From assembly GCF_900114185.1 (NCBI RefSeq), contig NZ_FOSE01000003.1:62001-126000 (forward strand): 64,000 nucleotides of DNA. Reading direction: 5' to 3'. Within the stretch, counting starts at the first letter, position 1, and each line of letters opens with the position of its first letter. The notes beneath the pieces were generated by a model. The model had not been told where the DNA came from, did not search any database, and saw only the letters and a list, made by a program, of their open reading frames with translations. The stretch comes from Cellulomonas sp. KH9 (lineage in GTDB: Bacteria > Actinomycetota > Actinomycetes > Actinomycetales > Cellulomonadaceae). Of the stretch, positions 15,520 to 23,947 are shown piece after piece. The position numbers and the translations under genes were made by a program.

Positions 15520-17481
15520 ATGGCAATGGTTATCCACGTCTCTGTCCAGGGCTCCGACGACGCCGTCGGCACGCAGGACGCCCCGCTGCGCACCATCGAC
15601 CGCGCGGCCCAGCTCGCCCGCCCCGGTGACACGGTCACCGTGCACGCGGGGGTCTACCGCGAGTGGGTGCGCCCCCGCCGCGGCGGCCGCGGTGAGAACC
15701 GCCGCATCACCTACCAGGCCGCACCCGGTGAGCACGTGCGCATCACCGGCTCCGAGCAGGTCACCGGCTGGGAGCCGGTCGGCGGCGGGGTGTGGCGCGT
15801 CGAGGTGCCCAACACGCTGTTCGGCGAGGTCAACCCGTTCGCGGTCGAGGTCGACGGCGACTGGATGGTCCGCCCGGGGCGCGACGAGCCGAAGAAGCAC
15901 CTCGGCGCGGTGTACCTCGACGGCCGCCGGCTGCTGGAGGTCGGATGCGTCGACGCCGTGACGTCCGCCCCCCGGCGCACCGAGCAGGTCGACGACTGGA
16001 CCGGCACGACCGTCCCCGTGCCCGACCCGGACTGGACGCCGCGCGTCTGGCACGCCGAGGTCGGCGCCGACGTCACGACGATCCACGCGAGCTTCGGCGA
16101 CGCCGACCCGAACGCGGCGCTGGTCGAGATCAACGTGCGCCGTGCCGTGTTCTTCCCCGAGGACCACCACGTCGACTTCATCACCGTCCGCGGCTTCGAG
16201 CTGTGCCAGGCGGCGACGCAGTGGGCGCCGCCGACCGCGGACCAGCCCGGCCTGATCGGGCCCAACTGGGCCCGCGGCTGGGTCATCGAGGACAACGACA
16301 TCCACGACGCGACGTGCTCGGCGGTCTCGCTGGGCAAGGAGGCGTCGACGGGCGACAACTACGCCACCGACCGGGGCGACAAGCCGGGCTACCAGTACCA
16401 GCTGGAGTCCGTGTTCTCGGCGCGGCAGATCGGCTGGGACCGCGAGCACGTCGGTTCGCACGTGGTGCGCCGCAACCACATCCACCACTGCGGGCAGAAC
16501 GCGGTCGTCGGGCACCTGGGCTGCGTGTTCTCCCGCATCGAGGACAACCACATCCACGACATCGCCAACGACCGCGAGTTCTACGGGCACGAGATCGCGG
16601 GCATCAAGCTGCACGCGCCGATCGACGTCGTCATCGCGGGCAACCGCATCCACGACTGCTCGCTCGGCATCTGGCTGGACTGGCAGACGCAGGGCACGCG
16701 CATCACGAGCAACGTGCTGTGGGACAACGCCCGCGACCTGTTCATCGAGGTCAGCCACGGCCCCTACGTCGTCGACCACAACGTGCTGGCCTCCCCGGTG
16801 TCGGTGGAGAACCACAGCCAGGGCGGCCTGTACGCACGCAACCTGCTGTGCGGCACGGTCGGCCTCAAGCAGATGCTCGACCGCGCGACGCCGTACCACC
16901 GCCCGCACTCCACGCAGGTGGCCGGCTACGCGATCATCCTCACCGGCGACGACCGCTGGATCGGCAACGTGTTCGCCGGCGGCGACCTCGACGCGGCGTA
17001 CGCGGCGGACTCGTGGGGCCGCATCGGCTCGCAGACCGGTACCAGCGCGTACGACGGCTACCCGACGTCCCTCGAGCAGTACCTCACCGACATGGGTGAC
17101 CGCTGGGACGGCGACCACAACCGCTTCGGCAGCCGCGTGCAGCCCTACTGGTCGCGCAGCAACGTGTTCGTCGGCGGCGCCCGCCCGGCTGACGTCGAGT
17201 CCGACCCGCTCGTGCTCGACGGCCCCGCGCGCGTCGAGGTCGTGACCCAGGGCGACGAGGTGTGGCTCGAGGTCGACGTGCCCGGCGCAGACGCCGCGGT
17301 GCTCGACGTCGTCACCGGCGCCGGGCTGCCGCCCGCACGCCTGGTGGGCGCGGAGTTCGAGGACCCGGACGGCGGCGCGCTGGTGCTCGACTCCGACCTG
17401 GTCGGCGACCGGCTGGACGGTGAGCTGCCGGCCGGTCCGCTGGCCGGCGGGCTGTCCGGCGCGCGCGTCCGCCTGCTCTGA
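15520..17481 (+). CDS. GH120 beta-xylosidase
   Basis: This 653-residue intracellular protein (no signal peptide) closely resembles, as I recall its sequence, Thermoanaerobacterium XylC, the founder of GH120. It is a right-handed parallel beta-helix with segments such as TITVHAGVYREWV-like strands near the start, QWAPPTADQPGLIGPNW (about 235-250) and GHEIAGIKLHAPIDV (about 356-370). The catalytic pair maps to D387 in WLDWQTQGTR (nucleophile) and E410 in FIEVSHGPY (acid/base), with the same offset between them as D382/E405 of XylC. It would hydrolyse imported xylo-oligosaccharides to xylose, completing the hemicellulose pathway begun by the secreted enzymes. Confidence 0.9.
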   Translation: MAMVIHVSVQGSDDAVGTQDAPLRTIDRAAQLARPGDTVTVHAGVYREWVRPRRGGRGENRRITYQAAPGEHVRITGSEQVTGWEPVGGGVWRVEVPNTLFGEVNPFAVEVDGDWMVRPGRDEPKKHLGAVYLDGRRLLEVGCVDAVTSAPRRTEQVDDWTGTTVPVPDPDWTPRVWHAEVGADVTTIHASFGDADPNAALVEINVRRAVFFPEDHHVDFITVRGFELCQAATQWAPPTADQPGLIGPNWARGWVIEDNDIHDATCSAVSLGKEASTGDNYATDRGDKPGYQYQLESVFSARQIGWDREHVGSHVVRRNHIHHCGQNAVVGHLGCVFSRIEDNHIHDIANDREFYGHEIAGIKLHAPIDVVIAGNRIHDCSLGIWLDWQTQGTRITSNVLWDNARDLFIEVSHGPYVVDHNVLASPVSVENHSQGGLYARNLLCGTVGLKQMLDRATPYHRPHSTQVAGYAIILTGDDRWIGNVFAGGDLDAAYAADSWGRIGSQTGTSAYDGYPTSLEQYLTDMGDRWDGDHNRFGSRVQPYWSRSNVFVGGARPADVESDPLVLDGPARVEVVTQGDEVWLEVDVPGADAAVLDVVTGAGLPPARLVGAEFEDPDGGALVLDSDLVGDRLDGELPAGPLAGGLSGARVRLL

Positions 17482-17516
17482 GAGAGCCCCCCGGACGACC
17501 TGACGCACCTCGCCAC

Positions 17517-17552
17517 GACGCCCCGCCGCCCCTCACCGGGTGGCGGGGCGTC
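17517..17552 (+). terminator. Terminator hairpin after the GH120 gene
   Basis: GACGCCCCGCC (17517-17527) pairs perfectly with GGCGGGGCGTC (17542-17552) around a 14-nt loop in which CCC and GGG can pair further. It lies 35 bases after the stop codon. Confidence 0.65.
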
Positions 17553-17677
17553 CGCGTGCCGCCGCACCGGTTACCGTGACGGCCGAGGGCTCGAGCCGTC
17601 CACCCGCTGCGGTGACGCCGGCCGGCCCGCACCGGCGGTGCACCCGACGGTCCCGCCCCACCCCACGGAAAGCCCGC

Positions 17678-19255
17678 ATGCCTGACGACCCCCGCACGCC
17701 CCGGCCCGCCACCCGCCCCGCCGACGGTGCCCCCGCCCCCGCGACCGCCTCCGTGACCGCCGCCGGCCCGCCGGAGGCCGACGAGTCCCACTCCGTCCTC
17801 GCGGCCCTGCGGTCCCCGCGCCGGCTGCGCACCGAGGTGCTCGCCGGGCTCGTCGTGGCCCTGGCGCTCATCCCGGAGGCGATCGCGTTCTCGGTGATCG
17901 CGGGCGTCGACCCGCGCGTCGGGCTGTTCGCGTCGTTCACGATGGCCGTGACCATCGCGTTCCTCGGGGGCCGTCCGGCGATGATCTCGGCCGCGACCGG
18001 TGCGGTCGCGCTGGTCGTGGCGCCGGTCGCGCGCGAGCACGGCGTGGACCACCTCATGGCGACGATCGTGCTGGCCGGGGTCGTCCAGGTGGCGCTCGCC
18101 CTGCTGGGCGTGGCACGGCTCATGCGGTTCATCCCGCGGTCCGTCATGGTCGGGTTCGTCAACGCGCTGGCGATCCTCGTCCTGATGTCCCAGGTCCCGC
18201 ACGTCGTCGGCGTGCCGTGGCTCGTGTACCCGCTGGTCGCGGTCGGCGTCGTCGTCATCGTGCTGCTGCCGCGCTGGACGACGGCCGTCCCCGCCCCGCT
18301 GGTCGCGGTCGTGCTGCTCACGGGGGCGGTGGTGCTCGCCGGCCTCGACGTGCCGACCGTCGGCGACGAGGGCGCCCTGCCCGAGTCCCTGCCGTCGCTG
18401 CTGTGGCCCGACGTGCCGCTCACCCTGGACACCCTGCGGACCATCGCGCCGTACGCGGTCGCCGTGGCGTTCGTCGGGCTGCTGGAGTCCCTGCTGACGG
18501 CGAAGCTGGTCGACGACATCACGGACACGCACTCGGACAAGACCCGCGAGGCGTGGGGCCAGGGCGGCGCCAACATCGTCACCGGCCTGTTCGGCGGCAT
18601 GGGCGGCTGCGCGGTGATCGGCCAGACGATGATGAACGTGAAGATCTCCGGTGCCCGCACCCGCATCTCGACGTTCCTCGCCGGGGTGTTCCTGCTGGTC
18701 CTCGTCGTGGGGCTGGGCGACGTGGTCGCGGTGATCCCGATGGCGGCGCTGGTCGCGGTGATGGTCATGGTGTCCGTCGGGGCCTTCGACTGGCACTCGG
18801 TGCACCCGCGCACGCTGCGGCGCATGCCGCGCTCCGAGACGGCCGTGATGCTGACGACCGTGGTGGCCACCGTCACCACGCACAACCTGGCGTACGGCGT
18901 GCTGGCCGGCGTCCTGCTGGCCACCGTCCTGTTCGCGCGGCGCGTCGCGCACGTCACCACGGTGACCCGCCTCGCCGCCGACGACGCCGGCCGCGCCGTC
19001 TACGCCGTGTCCGGCGAGCTGTTCTTCGCGTCGTCCAACGACCTCGTCTACCGGTTCGACTACGCCGGCGACCCGGACGAGGTCGTCATCGACCTGAGCC
19101 GCGCGCACGTGTGGGACGCCTCCACGGTGGCCACGCTGGACGCCATCACCCACAAGTACGCGCTCAAGGGCAAGTCCGTGACGATCGTCGGCATGGACGC
19201 CGCGAGCGAGGCGCGCCACGCACGCCTCGCCGGGAACCTGGGCGCGGGGCACTGA
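17678..19255 (+). CDS. SulP-family anion transporter with STAS domain
   Basis: The 525-residue protein has about ten to twelve membrane segments between residues 55 and 430. They include the SulP hallmarks ALALIPEAIAFSVIAGVDPRVG (split across two helices), GLLESLLTAKLVDD and GLFGGMGGCAVIGQTMMNV. A C-terminal STAS domain (about 445-525) includes FASSNDLVYRFDY and VIDLSRAHVWDAST. SulP proteins carry sulfate, bicarbonate or dicarboxylates; the substrate cannot be fixed here. ATG 17678 has GGAAAG upstream. The gene stands alone. Confidence 0.9.
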   Translation: MPDDPRTPRPATRPADGAPAPATASVTAAGPPEADESHSVLAALRSPRRLRTEVLAGLVVALALIPEAIAFSVIAGVDPRVGLFASFTMAVTIAFLGGRPAMISAATGAVALVVAPVAREHGVDHLMATIVLAGVVQVALALLGVARLMRFIPRSVMVGFVNALAILVLMSQVPHVVGVPWLVYPLVAVGVVVIVLLPRWTTAVPAPLVAVVLLTGAVVLAGLDVPTVGDEGALPESLPSLLWPDVPLTLDTLRTIAPYAVAVAFVGLLESLLTAKLVDDITDTHSDKTREAWGQGGANIVTGLFGGMGGCAVIGQTMMNVKISGARTRISTFLAGVFLLVLVVGLGDVVAVIPMAALVAVMVMVSVGAFDWHSVHPRTLRRMPRSETAVMLTTVVATVTTHNLAYGVLAGVLLATVLFARRVAHVTTVTRLAADDAGRAVYAVSGELFFASSNDLVYRFDYAGDPDEVVIDLSRAHVWDASTVATLDAITHKYALKGKSVTIVGMDAASEARHARLAGNLGAGH

Positions 19256-19278
19256 CGCGCCGCTCGGCGCCCCGGCCC

Positions 19279-19370
19279 AGGCGTCGAGCGCGCTGCCCGG
19301 CCTCAGGCGTCGAGCGCGCTGCCCGGCCTCAGGCGTCGAGCGCGCTGCCCGGCCTCAGGCGTCGAGCGCG
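19279..19370. repeat. 26-bp tandem repeat, 3.5 copies, spanning the anti-sigma gene 3' end
   Basis: Units 19279-19304, 19305-19330 and 19331-19356 are identical, followed by a partial copy (19357-19370). Each unit carries, on the minus strand, the codons for LDA and a TGA stop. Because 26 is not a multiple of 3, each extra copy lies in a new frame. All three minus-strand frames therefore end in the same ALDA-stop sequence. Confidence 0.97.
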
Positions 19371-20218
19371 CCGCGCACCACCGAGACCCCGGAGTGGGCG
19401 GGCTCGCCGTCCAGCGGCTCGTCGCTGACGTCGACCACCGGGTACTCCGCCAGGTCCAGGCCCGGCGGCAGCGCGAACGTGCCGCTCGTGCCGTCGAGCG
19501 TCCCCAGGCTGACCAGCCCCGAGACGTCGGGGCGCAGCAGCCACACCTCGAGGAACCCCTCGCCCTGCGGCGCCTCGTCCAGGTCGACGACCAGCGAGCG
19601 CGTCCCGTCGGGTGCGGTGCGCACCTGCGCCGTGCCCGTCTCCGACCAGCCCGGCAGCGGCTCGAGGACGGCCGACGCCAGGACGGTCGACGGGTCGGGG
19701 CGCTCCAGGTAGGCCGTCGCGCCGGCGCCGCCCACCACGAGCCCGACGGCCGCGGCGATCGCGATCCGCGCGGGCCGCGCACGGCGGCGCGACGCGAGCG
19801 GCGTCACCGTGGCGGACGGGCCGTCCGGCTCGCCGCGCGACGACCCGTCGACCTGGCCGCCGGGGGAGGGCGGGAACGTGTCGTCCCGGGCTGCCGGGAG
19901 GGGGTCGTCGTCCGGGTCGGACGTCGCGGCGTCGGGCGCACCGGTCACCGGCCCGCCGCGTGCTGCGGCGTGCGCGCGCTCCCCGAGGCCCAGCTCGGCC
20001 GCCACGCGGTCCCACACCTGCGGGCCGGGGGCCACCAGGTGCGGCTCGGGCCCGGACTCGCGCGCCAGGTCCGCGACGCCGTGCAGCGCCTGGACCTCGT
20101 CGGCGCACTGCGGGCAGGAGGCGACGTGGTCGAGGTCGCCCGGCGTGCCCACCCGCTCGCCGAGAGCGAGGAGGGCGAGGGTCTCGTCGTCCACGTGCAG
20201 GTCATCGGACGGCACCAT
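19355..20218 (-). CDS. Anti-sigma-K factor (RskA-like)
   Basis: The 287-residue membrane protein has an N-terminal zinc-binding anti-sigma domain with HVASCPQC (HxxxCxxC, about 31-38). A disordered acidic linker follows, then one membrane helix (about 151-168, [20 protein letters not shown]). The extracytoplasmic RskA-type domain runs from about 178 to 285 and includes [19 protein letters not shown]. It should hold the adjacent ECF sigma factor at the membrane until regulated proteolysis releases it. Its ATG lies inside the sigma gene (17-nt overlap), the standard sigma/anti-sigma arrangement. The natural stop is the third of a triplicated terminus. Confidence 0.88.
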   Translation of the reverse strand: MVPSDDLHVDDETLALLALGERVGTPGDLDHVASCPQCADEVQALHGVADLARESGPEPHLVAPGPQVWDRVAAELGLGERAHAAARGGPVTGAPDAATSDPDDDPLPAARDDTFPPSPGGQVDGSSRGEPDGPSATVTPLASRRRARPARIAIAAAVGLVVGGAGATAYLERPDPSTVLASAVLEPLPGWSETGTAQVRTAPDGTRSLVVDLDEAPQGEGFLEVWLLRPDVSGLVSLGTLDGTSGTFALPPGLDLAEYPVVDVSDEPLDGEPAHSGVSVVRGALDA

Positions 20219-20774
20219 CCACCTCCCATCGGGTCCGTAGGCGCGCCAGGCTACGTCGCACGTGACTCTTCACGGTCCCGAGCGGCATCCCCAGCCTGTC
20301 GGCGATCTGGTCGTGCGTCAGGTCGTCGAAGAACGCGAGCCGCAGGATCGTGCGCTGCGGATCACCCAGGTCGGCGAGGGCGTCGGCCATGACGACCCGG
20401 TCGACGACCCGCTGGTCCAGCATCGCGGCGGGCAGGCGGTCCGGGTCGGTCGCGACCTCGGGCTGCTCGCGCACCCGGCGGTCCCGGGTGCGGCGCTCGT
20501 GGGCGTCCGCGACCGCGTGCCGGGCGATGCCCAGCAGCCAGGCGGGCAGCCGCGCACGGTCCGGGTCGAACCGCGCCCGCCCCCGCCAGGCCTCCACGAA
20601 CACCTGCTGCGTGACGTCCTCGGCATCCGTCCGATCGCCGAGCGAGCGCAGGGCGACCGTGTGGACGAGCGCGGACCAGCGGCGGTAGGCCTCGCCGATG
20701 GCCGCCTCGTCCCCCGCCGCGAAGGCGCGTCCCAGCACCTCCACGTCGTCGGGCACGGTGGCCGACGTGCTCAC
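20202..20774 (-). CDS. ECF sigma factor (SigK-like)
   Basis: The 190-residue protein has sigma region 2 (about 25-92) with [20 protein letters not shown], and region 4 (about 125-180) with [26 protein letters not shown], whose helix-turn-helix reads the -35 element. Together with the downstream RskA-like anti-sigma gene it forms a SigK/RskA-type envelope or redox stress switch. GTG start. The neighbouring sortase/DUF4397 genes, on the same strand upstream, are candidate targets; this is inference. Confidence 0.9.
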   Translation of the reverse strand: MSTSATVPDDVEVLGRAFAAGDEAAIGEAYRRWSALVHTVALRSLGDRTDAEDVTQQVFVEAWRGRARFDPDRARLPAWLLGIARHAVADAHERRTRDRRVREQPEVATDPDRLPAAMLDQRVVDRVVMADALADLGDPQRTILRLAFFDDLTHDQIADRLGMPLGTVKSHVRRSLARLRTRWEVDGAVR

Positions 20775-20831
20775 CCGCGCTCCTTCCGTCCCTGCCCCGG
20801 TACCGCGCGCACGGCGTGCGCTCCACGGCGC

Positions 20832-21569
20832 TCATCCACCCGCGCCGTCCACGACGGGGTCGGCGGTCACCGCGACGTTGTCGGCATAGTGCCCCACTTC
20901 GCGGTCGAACGCCCCTCCACAGGTGACGAGGACGAGACGCGGGCTCCCCTCCCGATCGAACCACTGCTCGACCGGCGCGTCCTGCTTGGGCACCTGGGCG
21001 ACCTCCCGGACGGTGTACGCGTGCACCACGCCGTCCGCCGTGGTGACCTCGACGCGGGCCCCGGGGGAGACCTCGCGCAGCTCGGAGAACGGGCCGATCC
21101 CGGTGGTCCAGGAGTCCACGTGCGCCGCGACGACCGTGGCCCCGGCGGGGTCCGCGGGCGACGGGCCGAACCGGTACCAGCCGGCCCGGTCCGCGTCCTG
21201 CGGGATCTCCATGGTGCCGTCCTCCGCCACGCCGACCGCGTCGATCGGCATGTCCAGGCCCAGGTCCGGCACGACCAGCCGCACCGGGGCCGGTGCCGCG
21301 GCGGGCACCGAGCCCAGGCCCGCGTCCTGCACCGGCACGTCGGGGACGGCGGGCCCCGCAGCCGGGGGGCTCGCCGTCGGCGTGGCGGCCGGTGCGGTGG
21401 CGCTGGGGGCCGGTGCGGAGGCGGTCCCCTCCGACGTCCCGCACGCCCCCAGCAGGGCGACGACGGCCAGCGCCGCCGCGCACGTCGAGCGCACGCGGCG
21501 GCGGGCAGTCGCCGCGCCCGGCGGCCGGCCGGCAGGGGCGGGCCGGCCGCCGGGCACGAGGTGGTTCAC
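20832..21569 (-). CDS. Class F sortase (lipoprotein-type N-terminus)
   Basis: The protein has 245 residues. An N-terminal hydrophobic segment ends in a lipobox-like ALLGAC (about 38-43), followed by an Ala/Pro/Thr-rich linker (about 45-90). The sortase fold (about 95-240) has the catalytic His in AAHVDS and the Cys in LVLVTCGG. The catalytic Arg is probably the one in FDRE, but I cannot place it with certainty. Class F sortases are widespread in actinobacteria and mostly uncharacterised. The gene follows the DUF4397 surface-protein gene by 13 nt, which suggests that protein as partner or substrate. Confidence 0.85.
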   Translation of the reverse strand: MNHLVPGGRPAPAGRPPGAATARRRVRSTCAAALAVVALLGACGTSEGTASAPAPSATAPAATPTASPPAAGPAVPDVPVQDAGLGSVPAAAPAPVRLVVPDLGLDMPIDAVGVAEDGTMEIPQDADRAGWYRFGPSPADPAGATVVAAHVDSWTTGIGPFSELREVSPGARVEVTTADGVVHAYTVREVAQVPKQDAPVEQWFDREGSPRLVLVTCGGAFDREVGHYADNVAVTADPVVDGAGG

Positions 21570-21582
21570 GGTGCTCCCGTGG

Positions 21583-22428
21583 TCAGCGACGCACGGTCGC
21601 GCGACGGGCCACCTGACGTCCGGCCACGGCCAGACCGGTCACCCCGGCGACGACGAGCATCGTCAGCGCGACCGGCAGCACGGGGGACGACTCGTCCGCC
21701 GCGAGGCCGACCTGGCCCGCCTGGACGCCGGACGGGTTGGAGTGCAGCCCGGTCACCGTCTGCGTGGCGAGCGCGAGGTTGCCCGCCTCGAGCGAGCCCC
21801 ACGCGTAGACGACCGTCAGGGCGCCCTCGGTGACGGGGACGTCGGCCGGGCCGAGCACGGCCGGCTCGGTCGTGCCGGCGGCGACCACCGTGGCCTGGAC
21901 GGTGCCGGCCGGCAGGTCCAGGCTCTTCTCGTTCGGGTTGGTCAGGTTGCTGATGACGGGCTGCCCGCCGGCGAGGACGTCGACCGCGGGGGCGGCGGCC
22001 ACGTGCCGGACCGTGAGCCGGCCCTGGCCCGCCGCGGTGGGCGCGGTGTCGTTGGTGAACAGCGTGGCGGTGGGGGTGCCGGAGCCGTCGAGGTGGGCCA
22101 CGGCCGTGTAGTTGCCGCCGCCCTCCAGCGTCAGGTCCACGGGGCCGATGGCCGGGGACGAGGCGTCGGCCGCGTCGGCGGCGGTGATCGCCACGGTGTA
22201 CGTGCCGGCGGGCAGGTCCAGCGGACCGGCGAGCGTGCCGGGCGTGAAGTCGTCGAGCGTCCGCTCGCCGTTCACCCACACGTCGACCGTCAGGTCGGGG
22301 ACCCCGTGCAGCACCGACAGCTTGGCGGTGCTGCCGGTCGCGGCGGTGGCGGGCAGCGCAGCGATGGAGGTGAGGAGGCCGAGGGCCAGGGCGCCGGCAG
22401 CCGTACCGGTGAGGAGTCGTGCGCGCAT
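21583..22428 (-). CDS. DUF4397 surface protein with C-terminal membrane anchor
   Basis: The protein has 281 residues and a signal peptide ending near LPATAA (about 25-30). Two DUF4397 beta-sandwich repeats follow (about 36-125 and 137-225). The first begins AKLSVLHGVPDLTVDVWVNG and the second RLTVRHVAAAPAVDVLAGG. The C-terminus has a hydrophobic helix (about 250-270) and a positive tail (RQVARRATVRR). No LPXTG motif is present before the helix, so covalent anchoring by the neighbouring sortase is not proven. GGAAGGA upstream of the ATG supports the start. Cell-surface function unknown. Confidence 0.85.
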   Translation of the reverse strand: MRARLLTGTAAGALALGLLTSIAALPATAATGSTAKLSVLHGVPDLTVDVWVNGERTLDDFTPGTLAGPLDLPAGTYTVAITAADAADASSPAIGPVDLTLEGGGNYTAVAHLDGSGTPTATLFTNDTAPTAAGQGRLTVRHVAAAPAVDVLAGGQPVISNLTNPNEKSLDLPAGTVQATVVAAGTTEPAVLGPADVPVTEGALTVVYAWGSLEAGNLALATQTVTGLHSNPSGVQAGQVGLAADESSPVLPVALTMLVVAGVTGLAVAGRQVARRATVRR

Positions 22429-22603
22429 CGGGGAAGTCCTTCCAACGGGCCCGCGGGGCGGCGGGCGGGGACGTGCTGACACCCCTACTTCCCCCGCGGG
22501 GCCCGCCGTGGATGCACCCGGGACGCACTTTCTTCCGACGACCTCACGCGGGGGCGTCCGCCCGGGCACTTCCGGGGTGGGCGCCTGACCTGCCCGGACG
22601 TCG

Positions 22604-22629
22604 TTTGCGCAACAGCGGCGTTGCGTAAA
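22604..22629. promoter_or_regulatory. Inverted repeat upstream of the DUF1540 gene
   Basis: TTTGCGCAAC (22604-22613) and GTTGCGTAAA (22620-22629) are 10-bp inverted arms with one mismatch and 6-bp spacing. It lies in the gap between the divergent DUF4397 and DUF1540 genes. Probably a regulator site; the regulator is unknown. Confidence 0.5.
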
Positions 22630-22644
22630 AAGTGCCGCTGACCT

Positions 22645-22697
22645 GCGGGTTAGCCTGGCCTGCCTTGCTGGCGGGCCGGCCCGGGCGGGTCTAGCGT
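22645..22697 (+). promoter_or_regulatory. Promoter region of the DUF1540 gene with weak DtxR/IdeR-like element
   Basis: GCGGGTTAGCCTGGCCTGC (22645-22663) matches the remembered DtxR/IdeR iron-box consensus at 11 of 19 positions, with the GGTTAG half intact. TAGCGT at 22692-22697 resembles the -10 boxes used elsewhere in the window and lies 41 bases before the ATG. The iron-box idea is weak. Confidence 0.3.
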
Positions 22698-22738
22698 CGA
22701 AGGGTGCACCGCGCACGTCCCACCCCCCGGAGGTCGTC

Positions 22739-23035
22739 ATGAGCACCCTCGCAGAGCTTCCCGCCGTGGCCGAGTGCTCGGTCGCCGGCTGTTCGTACAA
22801 CGACCACTCGTCCTGCCACGCCGCCGCCGTGACCATCGGCGGCACCGGCGACGCGCAGTGCGCCACCTTCATCCCGCTGGGCGTCAAGGGCGGCCTGGAC
22901 CGTGTCGTCTCGCACGTCGGCGCCTGCCAGCGTCAGGACTGCTCGCACAACACGCACCTGGAGTGCGGCGCGCCGTCGGTGCGCATCGGGGCCGGCCACG
23001 ACCTGGCCGACTGCCTCACCTACGCGCCGCGCTGA
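22739..23035 (+). CDS. DUF1540 tandem-repeat cysteine protein
   Basis: The 98-residue protein contains two DUF1540 units. The first is CSVAGCSYNDHSSCHAAAV, with TIGG and C-ATF after it. The second is CQRQDCSHNTHLECGAPSV, with RIGAGHD and DCLTY. The regularly spaced four-cysteine pattern in each unit implies metal binding, probably zinc or iron. GGAGG precedes the ATG. The stand-alone gene ends at a strong bidirectional hairpin. The role is unknown. Confidence 0.85.
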   Translation: MSTLAELPAVAECSVAGCSYNDHSSCHAAAVTIGGTGDAQCATFIPLGVKGGLDRVVSHVGACQRQDCSHNTHLECGAPSVRIGAGHDLADCLTYAPR

Positions 23036-23061
23036 CCGCCTGCGCCGCCGGGCCACGCACC

Positions 23062-23092
23062 ACGGCCGCACCCGTCCGACGGGTGCGGCCGT
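23062..23092. terminator. Bidirectional terminator
   Basis: ACGGCCGCACCC (23062-23073) and GGGTGCGGCCGT (23081-23092) form a perfect 12-bp stem with a 7-nt loop. It lies between the convergent DUF1540 and phosphotransferase genes. Confidence 0.75.
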
Positions 23093-23108
23093 CGTCGTGC
23101 GCGGGCCG

Positions 23109-23861
23109 TCAGGGGTTCGACGTGAGTGCGACCATGGTGCGCACCAGGGCGGCCGCGGCGGGCACCAGCTCACGCTCGCCGGGCAGCAGCAGCGGCGCGG
23201 TCGAGCGCAGGGCCGCCGCGTCGTCGAGCGCGGACAGCGGGGACACGTCGCTGGAGTGCAGGAACGCGGCGAGCAGCGCACGGGCCGCCTGCGAGTAGTC
23301 GCCGCCGGCGTCGACGGCGACCTCGGCGATGAGGACGGCGGTCACCGCGACGTCCAGCTCGGCGGTGCCGGTGCGGGAGTTGGCCCAGTCCAGGACCCGG
23401 GGTCCGATCTCCGTGAGGATGACGTTGCCGGGGTGCAGGTCGAGGTGCACCACCACCGGCCCGCCGCTCAGGGTCTGCCAGTCGTGGTCGGACGGCACCT
23501 GCCAGGACCGCGGTGCCGGGACCAGGTGCAGCCGGGCGTGCAGGTCCGCGAGCACCTGTGCGGCGTCGGCGATGGAGATCTCCCCGGCACCCAGCGCCTG
23601 CAGCAGGGTCGGACCGTGCATCCGGGTCATGACGATGTCCGAGCCGGCCGCGTCGAGCACCTCGGGGGCCGGGTAGGCGTGCTGCCGGACGTGGCGCAGC
23701 AGCTCGACCTCGGGTCCCGCGTCGCGGCCCTCGCGGTAGCGGCGCAGCACCCGGTGGTCGTCGAGCGCGTAGACGTCGGCCGAGGTGCCGGAGGTCAGCA
23801 GCGGTCCGGGGACCTCGGCCGGCGGTGCCGCGTCGTGCGGGACCACGTCGGCGGGAGGCAT
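23109..23861 (-). CDS. Aminoglycoside phosphotransferase (APH)-family kinase
   Basis: The 250-residue protein (from ATG 23861) has an APH/choline-kinase fold. The N-lobe contains SGTSADVYALDDHRVLRRYR with the ATP-binding Arg/Lys position. The catalytic loop VVVHLDLHPGNVIL (Brenner-type HxDxxxxN) lies at about 136-149, and the metal-binding RVLDWANSRTG at about 155-165. It phosphorylates a hydroxyl of an unknown small molecule; such chromosomal members need not confer antibiotic resistance. TACCGT at 23874-23869 just before this ATG suggests a leaderless start. An upstream in-frame ATG at 23912 would add 17 residues. Confidence 0.8.
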   Translation of the reverse strand: MPPADVVPHDAAPPAEVPGPLLTSGTSADVYALDDHRVLRRYREGRDAGPEVELLRHVRQHAYPAPEVLDAAGSDIVMTRMHGPTLLQALGAGEISIADAAQVLADLHARLHLVPAPRSWQVPSDHDWQTLSGGPVVVHLDLHPGNVILTEIGPRVLDWANSRTGTAELDVAVTAVLIAEVAVDAGGDYSQAARALLAAFLHSSDVSPLSALDDAAALRSTAPLLLPGERELVPAAAALVRTMVALTSNP

Positions 23862-23947
23862 GACATCGACGGTAACGCCGTTCGCCCCGATCTGTCGCGG
23901 GGTGGGCGACATCGGGTGCTTCGCACGGATCGACGGTGCGGGGTGGG

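Noticed and set aside
19303..20108. Two alternative minus-strand frames ending in the same SALDA residues as the anti-sigma factor
   Set aside because: They arise because the 26-bp repeat places the same stop context in each frame; only the 19355-20218 frame has the zinc motif, membrane helix and RskA domain.
23109..23861. APH-family gene considered as an aminoglycoside-resistance determinant
   Set aside because: Only general kinase motifs are visible; chromosomal family members act on diverse substrates and the neighbourhood gives no support for resistance.
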